Translations under genes and position numbers: made by a program | In this document: positions 7,173 through 8,308 of the stretch, piece after piece | Position numbering within the stretch: the stretch's first letter is position 1 | Layout of the letters: each line of letters starts with the position of its first letter | The notes under the pieces: model-generated | The model's database searches: none | Told to the model about the DNA's origin: nothing | The model's input: only the letters and a program-made list of their open reading frames with translations | Assembly (NCBI GenBank): GCA_030638765.1 | Contig: DAOWDZ010000189.1 | Span: 1-8,308, forward strand | DNA: 8,308 bases | Source: Desulfocapsa sp. | GTDB lineage: Bacteria > Desulfobacterota > Desulfobulbia > Desulfobulbales > Desulfocapsaceae | Reading direction: 5' to 3'

Positions 7173-7838
7173 TTATATTTTATCAACACTTATCAGTGTC
7201 ATTTTCAGTGTATAGCCAAGCAAGCCATGAGCTGTCAGTTGAATTCGTTCCGGGACTATTTCAGTTCCAGTGTGACGGTACCCTTCCATTTTTATACTTC
7301 TAATACTACTTTGCTCTGCATCGTACACATGTACCCTGCGAATTTCATCAGCTTCAATCAGAACATCTGTTATTCGATCATTGTCAGTTAAATATCTACA
7401 CAGGACTTCGCCTTCTGCAAGCTTTCCTGTAACAGGATTTGCTCTTGATGGTAACAAAAAAATAGTTTGCACATCACGCATCAGCCCCTTCGCGAACTCT
7501 AGATTATCAAAGGGCGGCAATGCTCTTTTTACATCGAGTTTCTTTTGAGCATCAAGCTCAGCCTCAAAAAGGACAAATCCTTCAACTCCCATAAGAGCTG
7601 TTTTTAAGATATCTCCATCAAGGACTGTAACTCCAATTACCGTTGCACCATGACCACTTTCCATTTCAAAAACGATGGAATGAACAAACTGCCAATCCCC
7701 CTGAACATACGTCTGAGCACAAGTTTCTGCCTGCTTGGAATCAAAAGTTTTGTTTACAAGTTCCGGTGGTCTTGAAAGCTGCGGGGTTGAACAGGATGCC
7801 AAAAGTACCATCAACAAAGAAAAAAGAAGACTTTTCAT
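7173..7838 (-). CDS. DUF3261-type outer-membrane lipoprotein of aryl polyene-like cluster
   Basis: This 221-residue protein begins with a short signal peptide ending in a lipobox, LASC, with Cys16 as the predicted lipidated residue. Ser17 at the +2 position predicts sorting to the outer membrane. The rest has alternating hydrophobic patterns that suggest a mainly beta-strand fold, ending in PERIQLTAHGLLGYTLKMTL (197-216). Length, lipobox and C-terminal pattern fit the DUF3261 lipoproteins that recur in aryl polyene clusters. Their function is unproven; pairing with a LolA-like carrier makes a LolB-like receiver role plausible (inference). Its ATG overlaps the TGA of the LolA-like gene as ATGA, a mark of translational coupling, and no separate strong RBS is seen. 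The family call is from memory of such clusters and less certain than the lipoprotein call. Confidence 0.8.
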   Translation of the reverse strand: MKSLLFSLLMVLLASCSTPQLSRPPELVNKTFDSKQAETCAQTYVQGDWQFVHSIVFEMESGHGATVIGVTVLDGDILKTALMGVEGFVLFEAELDAQKKLDVKRALPPFDNLEFAKGLMRDVQTIFLLPSRANPVTGKLAEGEVLCRYLTDNDRITDVLIEADEIRRVHVYDAEQSSIRSIKMEGYRHTGTEIVPERIQLTAHGLLGYTLKMTLISVDKI

Positions 7839-8308
7839 GGTGTTGTAAAATGATCAATCAGGATATTCTCATTTAAGATACTATTTGAAAAAACCATTCG
7901 AGTAAAAGATTCTGCTCCTTCAAAAAGTGTAACTGACTCCATGAGCCCTGAAGTGCCTAACAATTTCAGTTCAATGCGACTGATAATTTTTGCAAGTGAC
8001 TCATCTTTCGGAGTAAGGACAATCAAGTCATCATTAGTACTTTGTACTTTAAACGTTGGAGTATCACCTATTTTCCCATCCAGCCATCCTGTAATTTCCT
8101 GAAGAACGATCTGCATGGAATCAACGCCCATTCCTGATTCTTCAACAAATTCTCCATCATGCTTTATAAACTTACGGGTACGTCCATCATGCATGAGTAA
8201 AACGGAATGGATTGGAGAATAATACTCCCAACGAAGAGAATCCGGTGCCTGGAAAACAAATTTTCCTTTTGATACTATAGGGCGAGAAAGAATGGGAAGC
8301 TGCTTTTC
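7835..8308 (-). CDS. LolA-like outer-membrane lipoprotein carrier protein (5' truncated by window edge)
   Basis: The frame is open from the right edge (8308) to the TGA at 7835-7837, giving 157 residues. The methionine at 8194 is internal: the 38 codons before it encode clear family sequence. The segment GKFVFQAPDSLRWEYYSP (about residues 15-32 of the visible part) matches the LolA hallmark of a GxFxxxxPxxLRWxYxxP strand pair. The remainder is consistent with the half-barrel fold of LolA. Canonical LolA is about 200 residues and carries lipoproteins across the periplasm; copies inside aryl polyene clusters are divergent and thought to help move the cluster's lipid product or its lipoprotein. 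The signal peptide and the start lie outside the window. It is coupled to the DUF3261 lipoprotein by a 4-bp overlap. Canonical housekeeping lolA is less likely given these neighbours. Confidence 0.85.
   Translation of the reverse strand, partial: EKQLPILSRPIVSKGKFVFQAPDSLRWEYYSPIHSVLLMHDGRTRKFIKHDGEFVEESGMGVDSMQIVLQEITGWLDGKIGDTPTFKVQSTNDDLIVLTPKDESLAKIISRIELKLLGTSGLMESVTLFEGAESFTRMVFSNSILNENILIDHFTTP

Noticed and set aside
7835..8194. A 119-residue gene starting at the ATG at 8194.
   Set aside because: The frame stays open to the window edge, and the upstream codons encode the LolA hallmark LRWEYYSP, so this ATG is an internal methionine of a longer gene.
1..8308. CRISPR arrays, tRNA/rRNA genes, insertion sequences, toxin-antitoxin or phage-defence modules.
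   Set aside because: No periodic repeats with spacers, no cloverleaf-like or rRNA-like sequence, no transposase and no defence-type protein were seen; nearly all of the window is accounted for by ordinary genes.

Overview
The window suggests a Gram-negative bacterium, most likely a member of the Desulfobacterota (a deltaproteobacterial sulfate reducer or relative). The clues are moderate-to-low GC, a hybrid histidine kinase with the HDLNN-type H-box common in that group, a lipoprotein plus a LolA-like carrier that imply an outer membrane, and a radical SAM enzyme with a cobalamin-type N-terminal domain. This placement is inference from protein style; there is no rRNA or other marker here.

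Left part, plus strand: the window opens inside the 3' half of tex (transcription accessory protein; the HhH and S1 domains are visible). A 128-bp gap follows, then a 403-residue, roughly ten-span integral membrane protein of unassigned function with a strong ribosome binding site. It converges on the next gene at a strong bidirectional hairpin terminator, one arm of which is the last codons and stop of that neighbour.

Middle, minus strand: a membrane-anchored hybrid sensor kinase (two TM helices, periplasmic helical domain, HisKA, HATPase, C-terminal receiver) stands alone. The 195-bp gap upstream of it holds a weak terminator for the preceding operon, an inverted repeat enclosing T8 and G8 tracts, and a candidate promoter with a perfect TATAAT.

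Right part, minus strand: four tightly packed genes form one operon, read from the right edge leftwards: a LolA-like carrier (truncated by the window edge), a DUF3261-type outer-membrane lipoprotein (ATGA overlap), a B12-type radical SAM protein (17-bp gap) and an AMP-forming acyl/aryl ligase (1-bp gap from the preferred start). LolA-like, DUF3261 and a short AMP ligase together are typical accessory genes of aryl polyene (APE)-type clusters, which make membrane-anchored aryl-polyene lipids by a type II FAS/PKS-like route. In this reading the ligase activates the aromatic or acyl starter, and the LolA-like/lipoprotein pair helps deliver the product to the outer membrane. The radical SAM gene is not part of the usual set and is the most interesting element. 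The ketosynthases, ACPs and exporter expected for such a pathway are not in this window and, if present, should lie beyond base 8308.
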